A stretch of 64,000 nucleotides of DNA, from NCBI RefSeq assembly GCF_004209755.1, contig NZ_CP035913.1, positions 6,076,001 through 6,140,000 on the forward strand. The letters are read 5' to 3'. Under the pieces are notes generated by a model. It was not told where the DNA came from, did no database searches, and was given only the letters and a program-made list of their open reading frames with translations. Position numbers and translations under genes: made by a program. Positions 54,675-64,000 of the stretch are shown piece after piece. Source of the stretch: Pseudoduganella lutea. GTDB taxonomy: Bacteria; Pseudomonadota; Gammaproteobacteria; Burkholderiales; Burkholderiaceae_D. The first letter of the stretch is position 1. Every line of letters begins with the position of its first letter.

Positions 54675-56480
54675 TCAATCAGCAACTGTGATGTCGCCGG
54701 GCGAAAGCCGCACATGCAGTGCCTCCAGCAGTTCCGTGTCCACTTCCGCCGGGGCATGCGTCAGCAGGTCCTGGAATTGCTGTGTCTTCGGGAACGCGAT
54801 CACGTCCCGGATGGAATCGGATTTCGTCATCAATGCAATCATGCGGTCGAGCCCGAATGCGAGGCCACCGTGCGGCGGGGCGCCGTATTGCAGCGCATCG
54901 AGAAGAAATCCGAACCGCAGCTGCGCTTCCTCGGCGTCGATGCCCAGCGTACGGAACACCCGTGACTGCAGTTCCTGCCGATGGATGCGGATCGAGCCGC
55001 CGCCCAGTTCCCAGCCGTTCAGCACCATGTCGTAGGCCTTCGCAATGCAGGCGCCCGGGTCGGTTTCCACCATGTTTTCGTGGCCGTCGATCGGGGCGGT
55101 AAAGGGGTGGTGCACCGCGGTCCAGCGCCCGCCGTCCTCGTCGTATTCGAACAGCGGGAAGTCGATGACCCACAGTGGTGCCCATCTGTCGTCGAACAGG
55201 CCGTTCGCCTTGCCGAATTCGCTGTGGCCGATCATCACCCGCAAGTCGCCGATCGCGAAGTTGACCGCCTTGGCCTTGCCTGCGCCGAACAGGAGCAGGT
55301 CGCCATTGCGGGCATCGGTACGCTCCAGGATCGTGGCCAATGCGTCGTCGTCCAGATCCCCGGCGATGGGAGACTGCAGGCCGCCGCGGCCCCTGGCCTT
55401 GTCGATGATCCTGATCCAGGCCAGGTGCGCGGTGCCCTGCCTGGCAACGAACCGTTCCCACGCGTCGATTTCCGCTTGCGCGATGCCGGCGCCGCCCGGC
55501 ACGCGCAGGCCCACCACGCGCCCGCCAGGCAGGCTGGCGGCGGCCGAGAAACCCGGCAAGCCCGCGTCGGTCATTGTGTCGGTCAGTTCCGTAAAGACCA
55601 GCTTCACGCGCAAGTCCGGCTTGTCCGATCCATATTTGCCCATCGCTTCGGCAAAGTCCATGACCGGGAACGGGGCCGGCAGGTCGATGTCCAGCGTGTC
55701 CTTGAAGATCGTGCGGATCATGTCCTCGAAGAGATCACGGATTTCCTGCTCGTCCAAGAAGGAGGTTTCGCAGTCGACCTGCGTGAATTCGGGCTGGCAA
55801 TCGGCGCGCAGATCCTCGTCCCGGAAGCACTTCGTGATCTGGTAATAGCGGTCGAAGCCCGCCACCATCAGCAGCTGCTTGAACAGCTGCGGCGACTGCG
55901 GCATGGCAAAGAAACGGCCCGCATTGACCCTGGACGGCACCAGGTATTCGCGCGCGCCTTCCCCGGTAGGCTGCGTCAGGATCGGTGTTTCGATGTCGAT
56001 GAAACCCAGCTTGTCCAGGTAGGTGCGCATCGCCATCGTCACCCTGTGGCGCAGGCGCAGGTTGTCCTGCATGCGCGGGCGCCGCAAGTCCAGCACGCGG
56101 TGGGTCAGCCGGGTGGTTTCGCTGGCATGACCGTCGTCGAGCGCGATGGCTGCCGCCACGGAGGCGTTCAGCACCTGCAAGGCCTGGCACACGACTTCGA
56201 TGTTCCTTGACGCTGCTTCGCCAGGCGTCCCTCCGGGAAGGCGATCGGTCACGATGCCCTGGACACGAACGCAATACTCTTCGCCCACCTCGCTGGCAAC
56301 GGTGAACACCGCCGGCTGCGTGGCAAGGCACACCACCTGCACGCTACCCTCGCGGTCACGCAGGTCGATGCGGATGGCATCCGCGTCATCCTGGCGCACC
56401 TGCACCCAGCCGCACAGGCTGACCGTCCGACCCACGAGGGCCTCGGTGACAAGGCCACAATAATGCGTTCGCATCGACAA
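54675..56480 (-). CDS. aspS: divergent aspartyl-tRNA synthetase (second-copy type)
   Basis: A 601-residue class IIb synthetase of bacterial length, with GAD insertion and C-terminal extension. Catalytic residues are kept: [19 protein letters not shown] (motif 2), GSDKPD, HHPFTAP, GGSIRIH and FGLDRMIAL (motif 3). The anticodon-binding OB fold is unusual: the normal RRRDxG..IFIDLRD loop reads [16 protein letters not shown], so E. coli Arg28, Leu30 and Phe35 equivalents become Gln, Asp and Arg, and Arg76/Asn82 become Thr/Gly. The start is TTG 56480 with GGAG seven bases upstream. It lies antisense between two paralogous hydrolase genes. Probably an extra copy; a housekeeping gene is expected elsewhere. 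Confidence 0.85.
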   Translation of the reverse strand: MSMRTHYCGLVTEALVGRTVSLCGWVQVRQDDADAIRIDLRDREGSVQVVCLATQPAVFTVASEVGEEYCVRVQGIVTDRLPGGTPGEAASRNIEVVCQALQVLNASVAAAIALDDGHASETTRLTHRVLDLRRPRMQDNLRLRHRVTMAMRTYLDKLGFIDIETPILTQPTGEGAREYLVPSRVNAGRFFAMPQSPQLFKQLLMVAGFDRYYQITKCFRDEDLRADCQPEFTQVDCETSFLDEQEIRDLFEDMIRTIFKDTLDIDLPAPFPVMDFAEAMGKYGSDKPDLRVKLVFTELTDTMTDAGLPGFSAAASLPGGRVVGLRVPGGAGIAQAEIDAWERFVARQGTAHLAWIRIIDKARGRGGLQSPIAGDLDDDALATILERTDARNGDLLLFGAGKAKAVNFAIGDLRVMIGHSEFGKANGLFDDRWAPLWVIDFPLFEYDEDGGRWTAVHHPFTAPIDGHENMVETDPGACIAKAYDMVLNGWELGGGSIRIHRQELQSRVFRTLGIDAEEAQLRFGFLLDALQYGAPPHGGLAFGLDRMIALMTKSDSIRDVIAFPKTQQFQDLLTHAPAEVDTELLEALHVRLSPGDITVAD

Positions 56481-56754
56481 GATCTCGCTCCATCCAGGTT
56501 TATAAATGCACCGCTGGACTCTACCTTGCAGGGCACCGTGTCAAGAATCGTGCGCGATATACCGGCTAGACCGATATGAATATAACAACGCGGGGCAGCC
56601 CGCGCTGGTGAATCCGTTCGCACCATCGGATCGGCTGCGCAAGCAAGGCACAGGGATACCCGGTCATGGTGACGCCCGCTTGTGGATGCGGTAACCTGCC
56701 TTGTCGATGCAGGAACCATGCATCGTTGTGCCGTGCGGGCGGCCAGGAGGCGAG

Positions 56755-57699
56755 ATGAAGCGACGCGATTTCATGGATTACGGCAGCTGCCTTGCGGTCG
56801 GAGCCATGCTTCGCGCCCCTGCGGCAATGGCTTTTTCCGATAGCGAAAAAGTCTATCTGCATTACTCGCAGCAGGAACTCGACGATGCGTATTCGGACCC
56901 GAAGTGGGCGCCGAACATGCGTGAACTGCTTGGCAAGCAGGCTGCGGCCGGTGCGCGGTTGCGGGCAGCGTTCCCGCCGAAGACACTGAGCTATGGCGCG
57001 CAAGCGGCGGAAAAGATCGATGTGTTTGCACCCGCCGGTGTCGCGGGCGGGTTGCCGGCGATGGTCTTCATCCATGGCGGGAATTGGCGGGTAGGCACCA
57101 AGGAATCGGTCTCATGCCTTGCTACCCCGTTCCTGGAAGGAGGCGCGATCTTCGCCGCGCCGGAGTTCGACAGTATTCCCGCCAACACGCTGCCCGGCAT
57201 GGCGGAGCAGTGTCGCCGGGCCATCCTCTGGGTCTGGCGGCATGCGCGGGAACTGGGGGTGGACCCGGACCGGATCCACGTGGGTGGGCACTCGGCGGGT
57301 GGCCATCTCGCCGCGGTCATGCTGACGACCGACTGGACACGCCATGGCGCGCCGCCCGATTTGCTGAAGGGCGGGCTGGTGCTCAGCGGTTTATGCGACC
57401 TGGAACCTGTCGTGCTGGCGGCTGGAAACCGCCACCTGAAACTGACAGCGGCGGAACGGATCGAACTGAGTCCCGTCCATCGCCTGCGCGACGTGAAATG
57501 CCCGGTGATCGTTGCCTGGGGCACCGGCGACAGCCCGGAATTCAAGCGGCAAGGAATGCTGATGGCGCGGCAACTGCGCGCCGCGGGGCGCCTGGCCGGC
57601 ACGTACGTGCTGCAGGGCGTGAACCATTTTGAAATCCTCGACGTTTTGGCCTCCGGCCAGTCGCAGCTTGCCGCAGCGGCGCTCGCGGCGATACGGTGA
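56755..57699 (+). CDS. Tat-exported arylformamidase (kynurenine formamidase)-like hydrolase, copy 2
   Basis: A 314-residue alpha/beta hydrolase. The leader has KRRDFMDY followed by a hydrophobic stretch (Tat export). The body matches eukaryotic-type arylformamidase (AFMID): LDDAYSDPKW, HGGNWRVGTKES, nucleophile Ser180 in GGHSAGGH, GLCDLEPVVLAAGN, Asp259 in GTGDSPEFKRQ and His291 in VNHFEIL. AFMID hydrolyses N-formylkynurenine; an exported version more likely acts on another formamide or ester. AGGAGG (56745-56750) precedes ATG 56755. No other tryptophan-catabolism gene is near. Confidence 0.8.
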   Translation: MKRRDFMDYGSCLAVGAMLRAPAAMAFSDSEKVYLHYSQQELDDAYSDPKWAPNMRELLGKQAAAGARLRAAFPPKTLSYGAQAAEKIDVFAPAGVAGGLPAMVFIHGGNWRVGTKESVSCLATPFLEGGAIFAAPEFDSIPANTLPGMAEQCRRAILWVWRHARELGVDPDRIHVGGHSAGGHLAAVMLTTDWTRHGAPPDLLKGGLVLSGLCDLEPVVLAAGNRHLKLTAAERIELSPVHRLRDVKCPVIVAWGTGDSPEFKRQGMLMARQLRAAGRLAGTYVLQGVNHFEILDVLASGQSQLAAAALAAIR

Positions 57700-57923
57700 G
57701 CAGGCGAAGCCATCATCGCAAGACCTGCGCCGATCGCCGAATGTTGCCGTACGGGTACACCGGTTTCTCAAATACTTGCTCAGCGGCACTGTCGTGCTAT
57801 CCTCGTCACTCGACGGCCAAAAAAACGCCGGCTCCATCGCTCAGCCTTTATTTGCCCGTCGTGGCCGTTGCCGTGTCCCTGTTGAATTATTTCCCACACA
57901 ATTTGCTGTCGCATTGTTTGCCC

Positions 57924-59494
<1,571 letters not shown>

Positions 59495-59498
<4 letters not shown>

Positions 59499-60874
59499 AC
59501 CCGGGAGCCGCCCGCCGGACTGACCGCCACCTGCAGCGTGGCCCGCAAGCCGGGCCGGTTGTCGGCCAGCAGCAGCGCGCCGCCATGCAGCCGCGCCACG
59601 GCCGAGACCACGGAAAGGCCGAGGCCCACACCGGGCGTGCCGCGGCTGGTGTCGCCGCGATAGAACCTTTCCACCACGCGGGGCCGTTCATCGGCCATGA
59701 TGCCGGGACCGTTGTCGGCCACCACGATTTCCAGCATGTCGCGCCGCGGGCGCTGCACGGAGATGGCGATGTCGCCACCTTCCGGCGCATATTTCAGCGC
59801 ATTTTCGACCAGGTTGCCGAGGGCCTGCGCCAGCAGCACCGGATCACCCACGGCGGTCGATGCGCCGCGCGGGGTGAATGCCAGCGCGATGTCCTTCAGC
59901 TCCGCGACCGGCGCGTAAAACTCGGCCACCTCGGCCGCCAGCTTCGCCAGGTCCACCTGGACGAAGCCGTTGCGCCGGCTGCCGCTGTCGATCTCCGCCA
60001 GGCGCAGCAGCGCATTGAAGATGTTCATCACGCGGTCCACGTCGCTGATCGCCGCATCGATCTCGGCAAACGTTTCTTCCTCGGCCGGGCGGGTCACCGA
60101 CAGTTCCTCGAGCCGCGCACGCAATTCCGAGAGCGGCGTGCGCAGGTCGTGCGCGATCGCGTTCGACACGTCCTGCACGCCCGTCACCAGGTGTTCGATC
60201 TGGTCCAGCATGCGGTTCACGGTGCGCGTGAGCAGCTGCAGCTCGTCGCCATCGCGCGGTTCCTGGAGGCGGCGCGACAGCTTGCCTTCGATGATCGCGG
60301 CGGTCGTCTGGCTGATACCCTGCACGCGTGCCAGCAGTGCACGGCGGATCAGCACGCCGCCCAGCGCGGCGCCCATCAGCACCGTCGCGGCGCAGGCCAG
60401 CAGGCCCCAGACGAACAGCCGTTCCAGTTCGTCGAAGCGGTTCAGGTTACTGGCGATCAGCAGGCGGTAGCCGCCGCCAAGGGTGAGGCGCACCAGTTCG
60501 ATGCGGCGCGGCTCACCAGCGACGTGGATCGTGGCCGATCCCGTGCCGTCGCGGTCCGGCAGGCCGGTGGGCCAGCCGGGCAGGTTGCCGGCCAGCTTGA
60601 CACCGTTCGGCGCCATGAACAGGATGATCTTGCGCACGCCGTCGTTGGTGCCCACCACCTGGCTCTCGATGGCGGTCGTCAGCGCGAACGGCCCGCCGCG
60701 CGCGAACAGGTTGGCAAGCCGCTGCGCATCGGCCGTGATCAGTTCCGTGCGCACCTCCTGGATGTTGGTATGCCATGCATACCACAGCGGCCCGGCAAAC
60801 ATGGCCAGTACGAGCAGGCTGACGATACCGTAGCCGAGTGCGATCGTGCGCGCGGAAAAACCGGGCAGCCTCAC
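59495..60874 (-). CDS. two-component sensor histidine kinase
   Basis: A 459-residue kinase with two membrane helices (about 10-32 and 155-178), a periplasmic sensor between them, HAMP (about 180-232), HisKA with His242 in AIAHDLRTPLSEL, and HATPase (NLVENALKYAP, DNGPGIM, GVGLGLSVV). Forms a pair with the regulator 43 bp upstream. Its 3' end overlaps the stop of the convergent cyclase gene by 4 bp. Confidence 0.88.
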
Positions 60875-60917
60875 GGTATTGCTCCTTTCCTTGCCCCTTT
60901 CCTTGTCCTTGTTCGGC

Positions 60918-61598
60918 TCATGGCTGGTCCGTCAGCATGTAGCCGGCATTGCGCACGGTGCGCAGCAGCGGCTTGCCGAAGCCGGCATCGATTTTCTGGC
61001 GCAGCTTGCTGACGTGGACGTCGATCACATTGGTCTGCGGATCGAAGTGGTAATCCCACACGTTCTCCAGCAGCATCGTGCGCGTGACCACCTGGTTCGC
61101 GTGCCGCATCAGGTATTCGAGCAGCTTGAATTCGCGCGGCTGCAGCGCCACAGGCTTGCCGGCCCGTGTCACCTTGTGGGCCAACATGTCCATGTGCAGG
61201 TCGTCCAACGCCAGTGTCGTCTCCACCGCCTGGTGTTGCGAGCGGCGCAGCAGCGCGTCCAGCCGGGCCAGCAGTTCGCCGAACGCGAACGGTTTCACGA
61301 GGTAATCGTCGCCGCCGCTCTTCAGGCCGTGGATGCGGTCGTCCACGCCATCGAGTGCGGACAGGATCAGGATCGGCACGTGGTTGCCACCCTGGCGCAG
61401 CGCTTCGACGATGGCCAGCCCGTCGATCCCGCCGGGCAGCATGCGGTCCATCACGATCGCGTCGTACGTTTCGCTCACGGCGTGGTACATGCCGTCGCGG
61501 CCGTTGTCCGCGTGGTCGACCGTGTGGCCGGCTTCGGTCAAGCCTTTCTTGACGAAGCGGGCAACGCGTTCGTTGTCTTCGACGAGTAAGAGTTTCAT
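60918..61598 (-). CDS. OmpR-family response regulator
   Basis: A 226-residue regulator with a receiver domain (phospho-acceptor Asp51 in VMDRMLPGG; Lys in LVKPFAF) and an OmpR-type winged helix (ALQPREFKLLEYLM; VDVHVSKLRQKI). ATG 61598 opens directly on MKLLLVEDNE. Its kinase follows. Position next to the RND efflux genes suggests it controls them, as in many efflux/metal-resistance systems. Confidence 0.9.
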   Translation of the reverse strand: MKLLLVEDNERVARFVKKGLTEAGHTVDHADNGRDGMYHAVSETYDAIVMDRMLPGGIDGLAIVEALRQGGNHVPILILSALDGVDDRIHGLKSGGDDYLVKPFAFGELLARLDALLRRSQHQAVETTLALDDLHMDMLAHKVTRAGKPVALQPREFKLLEYLMRHANQVVTRTMLLENVWDYHFDPQTNVIDVHVSKLRQKIDAGFGKPLLRTVRNAGYMLTDQP

Positions 61599-61637
61599 GG
61601 CTTTCAGAGGTGCTTTATAGCCCAACTGCGAGAGGCT

Positions 61638-61664
61638 GGGGTCAGACCCGGCGGGTCTGACCCC
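61638..61664. repeat. perfect 12-bp inverted repeat upstream of response regulator
   Basis: GGGGTCAGACCC (61638-61649) and GGGTCTGACCCC (61653-61664) pair perfectly with a 3-base loop. It lies between the outer-membrane factor gene (ends 61691) and the regulator start. It shares the GTC-GAC core with the hairpins at 8467 and 40014 but is shorter. No U-run follows on either strand. Confidence 0.8.
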
Positions 61665-61690
61665 GGAATTTGCGCGCGGGTCTGGAATGC

Positions 61691-63181
61691 TCAGGATGCC
61701 GGAACCAACAAGCCTGCATCGGGCGCGGAAGGCGCGTCGCCGGTGCGCTCGAGCCACCCGCCACCGAGCGCGCGGTACAGGCCCACGAGGGCGGCCAGCT
61801 GGTTCTGCCGGGCGGCGATCAGTGAAACGCGCGCATTGTACAGGTCCGTCTTCGCCGTCAGCACGGACAGATAATCGTTCGTGCCGCTGCTATACAGCAG
61901 CTCGGCCAGTTCCAGCCGGCGCTGCTGCGACGCCACGTCGCGCCGGCGAGCCGCCAGTTCTGCATCGTAGGTGCCGCGCGCGGCCAGGCCGTCCGCCACC
62001 TCGCGAAATGCCACCTGCACGGCTTGCCGGTACTGCGCCACGCCGATGTCGCGCGCGATGCGGGCGTTGTCGAGATCGGCCTGGCGCGCGCCGCCGTCGA
62101 ACAGCGGCAGCACGAGGCTGGGCGCGAACGACCAGACGCCGGTGCCCGCCTCGAACAGCCTGCCCAGCGCGGCGCTGGCGGTGCCGGCGCTGGCCGTCAG
62201 CCCGATGTTCGGGAAGAAGGCCGCGCGGGCCGCGCCGATGTTGGCGTATTGCGCGCGCAGCTGCGCCTCCGCCTGCAGCACGTCCGGCCGGCGCAGCAGC
62301 AGGTCCGATGGCAGGCCGGCGGGGATATCGGGAAACTGCGCGGCCAGCAGCGGCTGCCGGTCGAGCGGCGTTGCCGGCGCGCTTGCGGGCGGCAGCGGCT
62401 GGCCGAGCAGCAGCACCAGCGCGTTTTCCGCCTGTGCGCGCAAGCGCTGCTGGGCCGCGCGGTTGGCCAGCGCCTGTTCCACGGTGCCGCGCGCCAGCGT
62501 TTCATCGAGCTCCGACACGGTGCCCGTATCGAACTGCAGCTTCACGATGCGGTACGACTCGCGCGCCGCCGCCAGCGTTTCCTCCGTGACGGCCAGCTGC
62601 TCCGCATAGGCCAGCATGGCAAGGTACTGCTCGGCCACCTGGGCAACCAGCAGGATGTGGGTGGCCTGCCGGGCGTGGGCGCTGGCCAGGTACTGCTCGC
62701 GGGCGGCGTCCGTCAGGCTTTGCAGGCGGCCGAACAGGTCCACCTCCCAGGCCGCCGCGAACCCGGCGAAATTGCTGCGCGTGCTGTTGCCCCCGCCGTT
62801 ACCCGCATTGTTGCTGCTTCCTGCGCTCCTGCCGCGCGTGCCCGACGCTTCGAGGTCGACGCGGGGCAGGGCGGCGCTGCGCTGCAGTTGCAGGGCCGTG
62901 CGTGCCTGGCCCACGCGCAGCAGCGCGATGCGCAAGTCCTGGTTGTTGGCCAGTGCGACGCCCACGAGCTGGCGCAGGCGCGCATCGACGAGGAAGTCCT
63001 GCCAGCCGATATCGGCCGCGGCGATGTTGCCATCCATGCCGGCTGCGCCGGCGCCGTCGTAGGCCGGGCCTGAAGGATAGGCGGCCGGTGCCGCGCCGGC
63101 CGGGCGTTCATACGCCGGCTGCAGCGCGCAGCCGGAAGCCAGTGCCGCCACCGACAGCAAGGTCGTCAGGCGCTTCATCAA
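61691..63181 (-). CDS. RND efflux outer-membrane factor (OprM/NodT-type lipoprotein)
   Basis: A 496-residue TolC-like channel lipoprotein. The signal peptide ends in lipobox LASGC (Cys18). Two homologous outer-membrane-efflux repeats follow (about 65-255 and 275-465) with the typical [15 protein letters not shown] motif near the middle. Exports drugs or metals with the permease whose gene ends 3 bp upstream in overlap. Confidence 0.92.
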   Translation of the reverse strand: MMKRLTTLLSVAALASGCALQPAYERPAGAAPAAYPSGPAYDGAGAAGMDGNIAAADIGWQDFLVDARLRQLVGVALANNQDLRIALLRVGQARTALQLQRSAALPRVDLEASGTRGRSAGSSNNAGNGGGNSTRSNFAGFAAAWEVDLFGRLQSLTDAAREQYLASAHARQATHILLVAQVAEQYLAMLAYAEQLAVTEETLAAARESYRIVKLQFDTGTVSELDETLARGTVEQALANRAAQQRLRAQAENALVLLLGQPLPPASAPATPLDRQPLLAAQFPDIPAGLPSDLLLRRPDVLQAEAQLRAQYANIGAARAAFFPNIGLTASAGTASAALGRLFEAGTGVWSFAPSLVLPLFDGGARQADLDNARIARDIGVAQYRQAVQVAFREVADGLAARGTYDAELAARRRDVASQQRRLELAELLYSSGTNDYLSVLTAKTDLYNARVSLIAARQNQLAALVGLYRALGGGWLERTGDAPSAPDAGLLVPAS

Positions 63182-64000
63182 TTCACCTCCTGTACAGCGA
63201 TGGCAGCGGGCTTGTGACCGCGCCTTTTTTCCCTGATCTTGCCGGCAATGAGCACGAAGAACAGCGGGATCATGAACGTGGCCAGGAACGTGGCCGTCAG
63301 CATGCCGCCGATCACGCCGATGCCCAGCGCGTTCTGGCTGGCCGCGCCGGCGCCGCTGGCAACGGCGAGGGGCAGCACGCCCAGCACGAAGGCCATCGAC
63401 GTCATGAGGATCGGCCGCAGCCGCAGCTTGGCCGCTTCCATCGCCGCGTCCAGCACGTCCTTGCCCTGCAGTTGCAGTTCGCGGGCGAATTCCACGATCA
63501 GGATCGCGTTCTTGGCCGACAGGCCGATCGTCGTCAGCAGGCCCACCTGGAAGAACACGTCGTTTTCCAGCCCGAACAGCGTGGCCGCGGCCAGCGCGCC
63601 CAGCACGCCGATCGGCACCACCATGATGACGGAAACGGGAATGGCCCAGCTTTCATACAACGCGGCCAAACACAGGAACACCACGAGGATCGACAGCGCG
63701 TACAGCAGCGGCGCCTGGGCGCCAGCCTGCGATTCCTGCAGCGAGATGCCGCTCCACTCGTAGCCGATTCCTTCCGGCAGCTCGCCCATCAGGCGGTCCA
63801 TGATTTCCATGGCTTCCCCGGTACTGTGGCCGGGCGCCGGCTGGCCCAGGATCTCGGCCGACGCGAGGCCGTTGTAGCGCTGCACCGACGGCGCACCCCA
63901 TGTCCAGCGGGCGCTGGCGAAGGCGGAGAAGGGCACCATGGTGCCGGCGGCGTTGCGCACGTGCAGGAAGCGGATGTCGTCCGGGTTCATGCGGTATTGC
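63178..64000 (-). CDS. RND efflux inner-membrane permease (AcrB/MexF-type), 5' end outside window
   Basis: The last 274 residues of a hydrophobe/amphiphile RND pump are visible; the frame is open to the right edge. The C-terminal membrane block shows the family pattern ([54 protein letters not shown]). Works with the lipoprotein channel that overlaps it by 4 bp. The membrane-fusion protein is expected beyond the edge. Confidence 0.92.
   Translation of the reverse strand, partial: QYRMNPDDIRFLHVRNAAGTMVPFSAFASARWTWGAPSVQRYNGLASAEILGQPAPGHSTGEAMEIMDRLMGELPEGIGYEWSGISLQESQAGAQAPLLYALSILVVFLCLAALYESWAIPVSVIMVVPIGVLGALAAATLFGLENDVFFQVGLLTTIGLSAKNAILIVEFARELQLQGKDVLDAAMEAAKLRLRPILMTSMAFVLGVLPLAVASGAGAASQNALGIGVIGGMLTATFLATFMIPLFFVLIAGKIREKRRGHKPAAIAVQEVN

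Noticed and set aside
61638..61664. Intrinsic terminator after the outer-membrane factor gene
   Set aside because: Stable hairpin but no U-run on either strand; kept only as an inverted repeat.

Overview
The window is a G+C-rich chromosomal segment of a Gram-negative bacterium, most likely a betaproteobacterium of the Oxalobacteraceae (Massilia/Duganella/Pseudoduganella group). This rests on the RND efflux, PqiABC and homogentisate gene content, the very high G+C at third codon positions, the many PAS/GGDEF/histidine-kinase genes, and intergenic GTGTC-N-GACAC hairpins of a kind I recall from that group. It is an inference from reading, not from a search. No rRNA, tRNA, CRISPR array, integrase or transposase was found.

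Layout. 0-8.4 kb: the end of an HD-domain alarmone-hydrolase-like gene, a membrane diguanylate cyclase, a class I aminotransferase divergent from a metallo-beta-lactamase-fold protein, two orphan proteins, and a KtrA/KtrB potassium uptake pair. 8.4-16 kb: a hairpin repeat, a TerB-like protein, TerC divergent from an NhaR-like LysR regulator, then a minus-strand run of hybrid kinase, periplasmic binding protein and PAS kinase. 16.3-18.7 kb: a gene-free block of repeats, with a 14-bp minisatellite followed by five tandem copies of a 197-bp palindromic element. 18.8-30.7 kb: a diguanylate cyclase, a chemoreceptor, a KaiC-like ATPase with its hybrid kinase, a LysE-type exporter with an AraC regulator, a methyltransferase, a small membrane protein and a LysR regulator. 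30.7-36.2 kb: Lhr helicase and an AI-2E-type permease. 36.4-44.1 kb: pqiABC and a paoABC-type molybdenum aldehyde oxidoreductase. 44.2-49.5 kb: a minus-strand run of hmgA, fahA, an RsbQ-like hydrolase and a PAS protein, with a divergent LysR regulator. 49.5-50.6 kb: lrgAB. 50.6-53.65 kb: an A+T-rich island with three orphan envelope proteins. 53.7-57.7 kb: two paralogous Tat-exported arylformamidase-like hydrolases flanking an unusual aspartyl-tRNA synthetase. 57.9-64 kb: a third diguanylate cyclase, a two-component system, and an RND efflux outer-membrane factor and permease (cut by the window edge).

How genes work together. HmgA and FahA are steps of tyrosine/phenylalanine catabolism, probably under the divergent LysR regulator. 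PqiABC form a lipid-trafficking MCE system. PaoABC form one three-subunit oxidoreductase. KtrAB are the gate and pore of a K+ channel. The 61 kb two-component system probably controls the adjoining RND pump. KaiC and its kinase overlap by 14 bp and look co-translated. The RsbQ-like hydrolase and the PAS protein, 4 bp apart, look like a ligand-generating hydrolase with its sensor.

Technical caveat: four otherwise well-conserved genes (diguanylate cyclase at 18.8 kb, methyltransferase at 27.8 kb, hmgA at 47.2 kb, hydrolase at 53.7 kb) each carry one frameshift that is repaired by adding a single base to a G or C run. This looks more like assembly or basecalling error than four independent pseudogenes.
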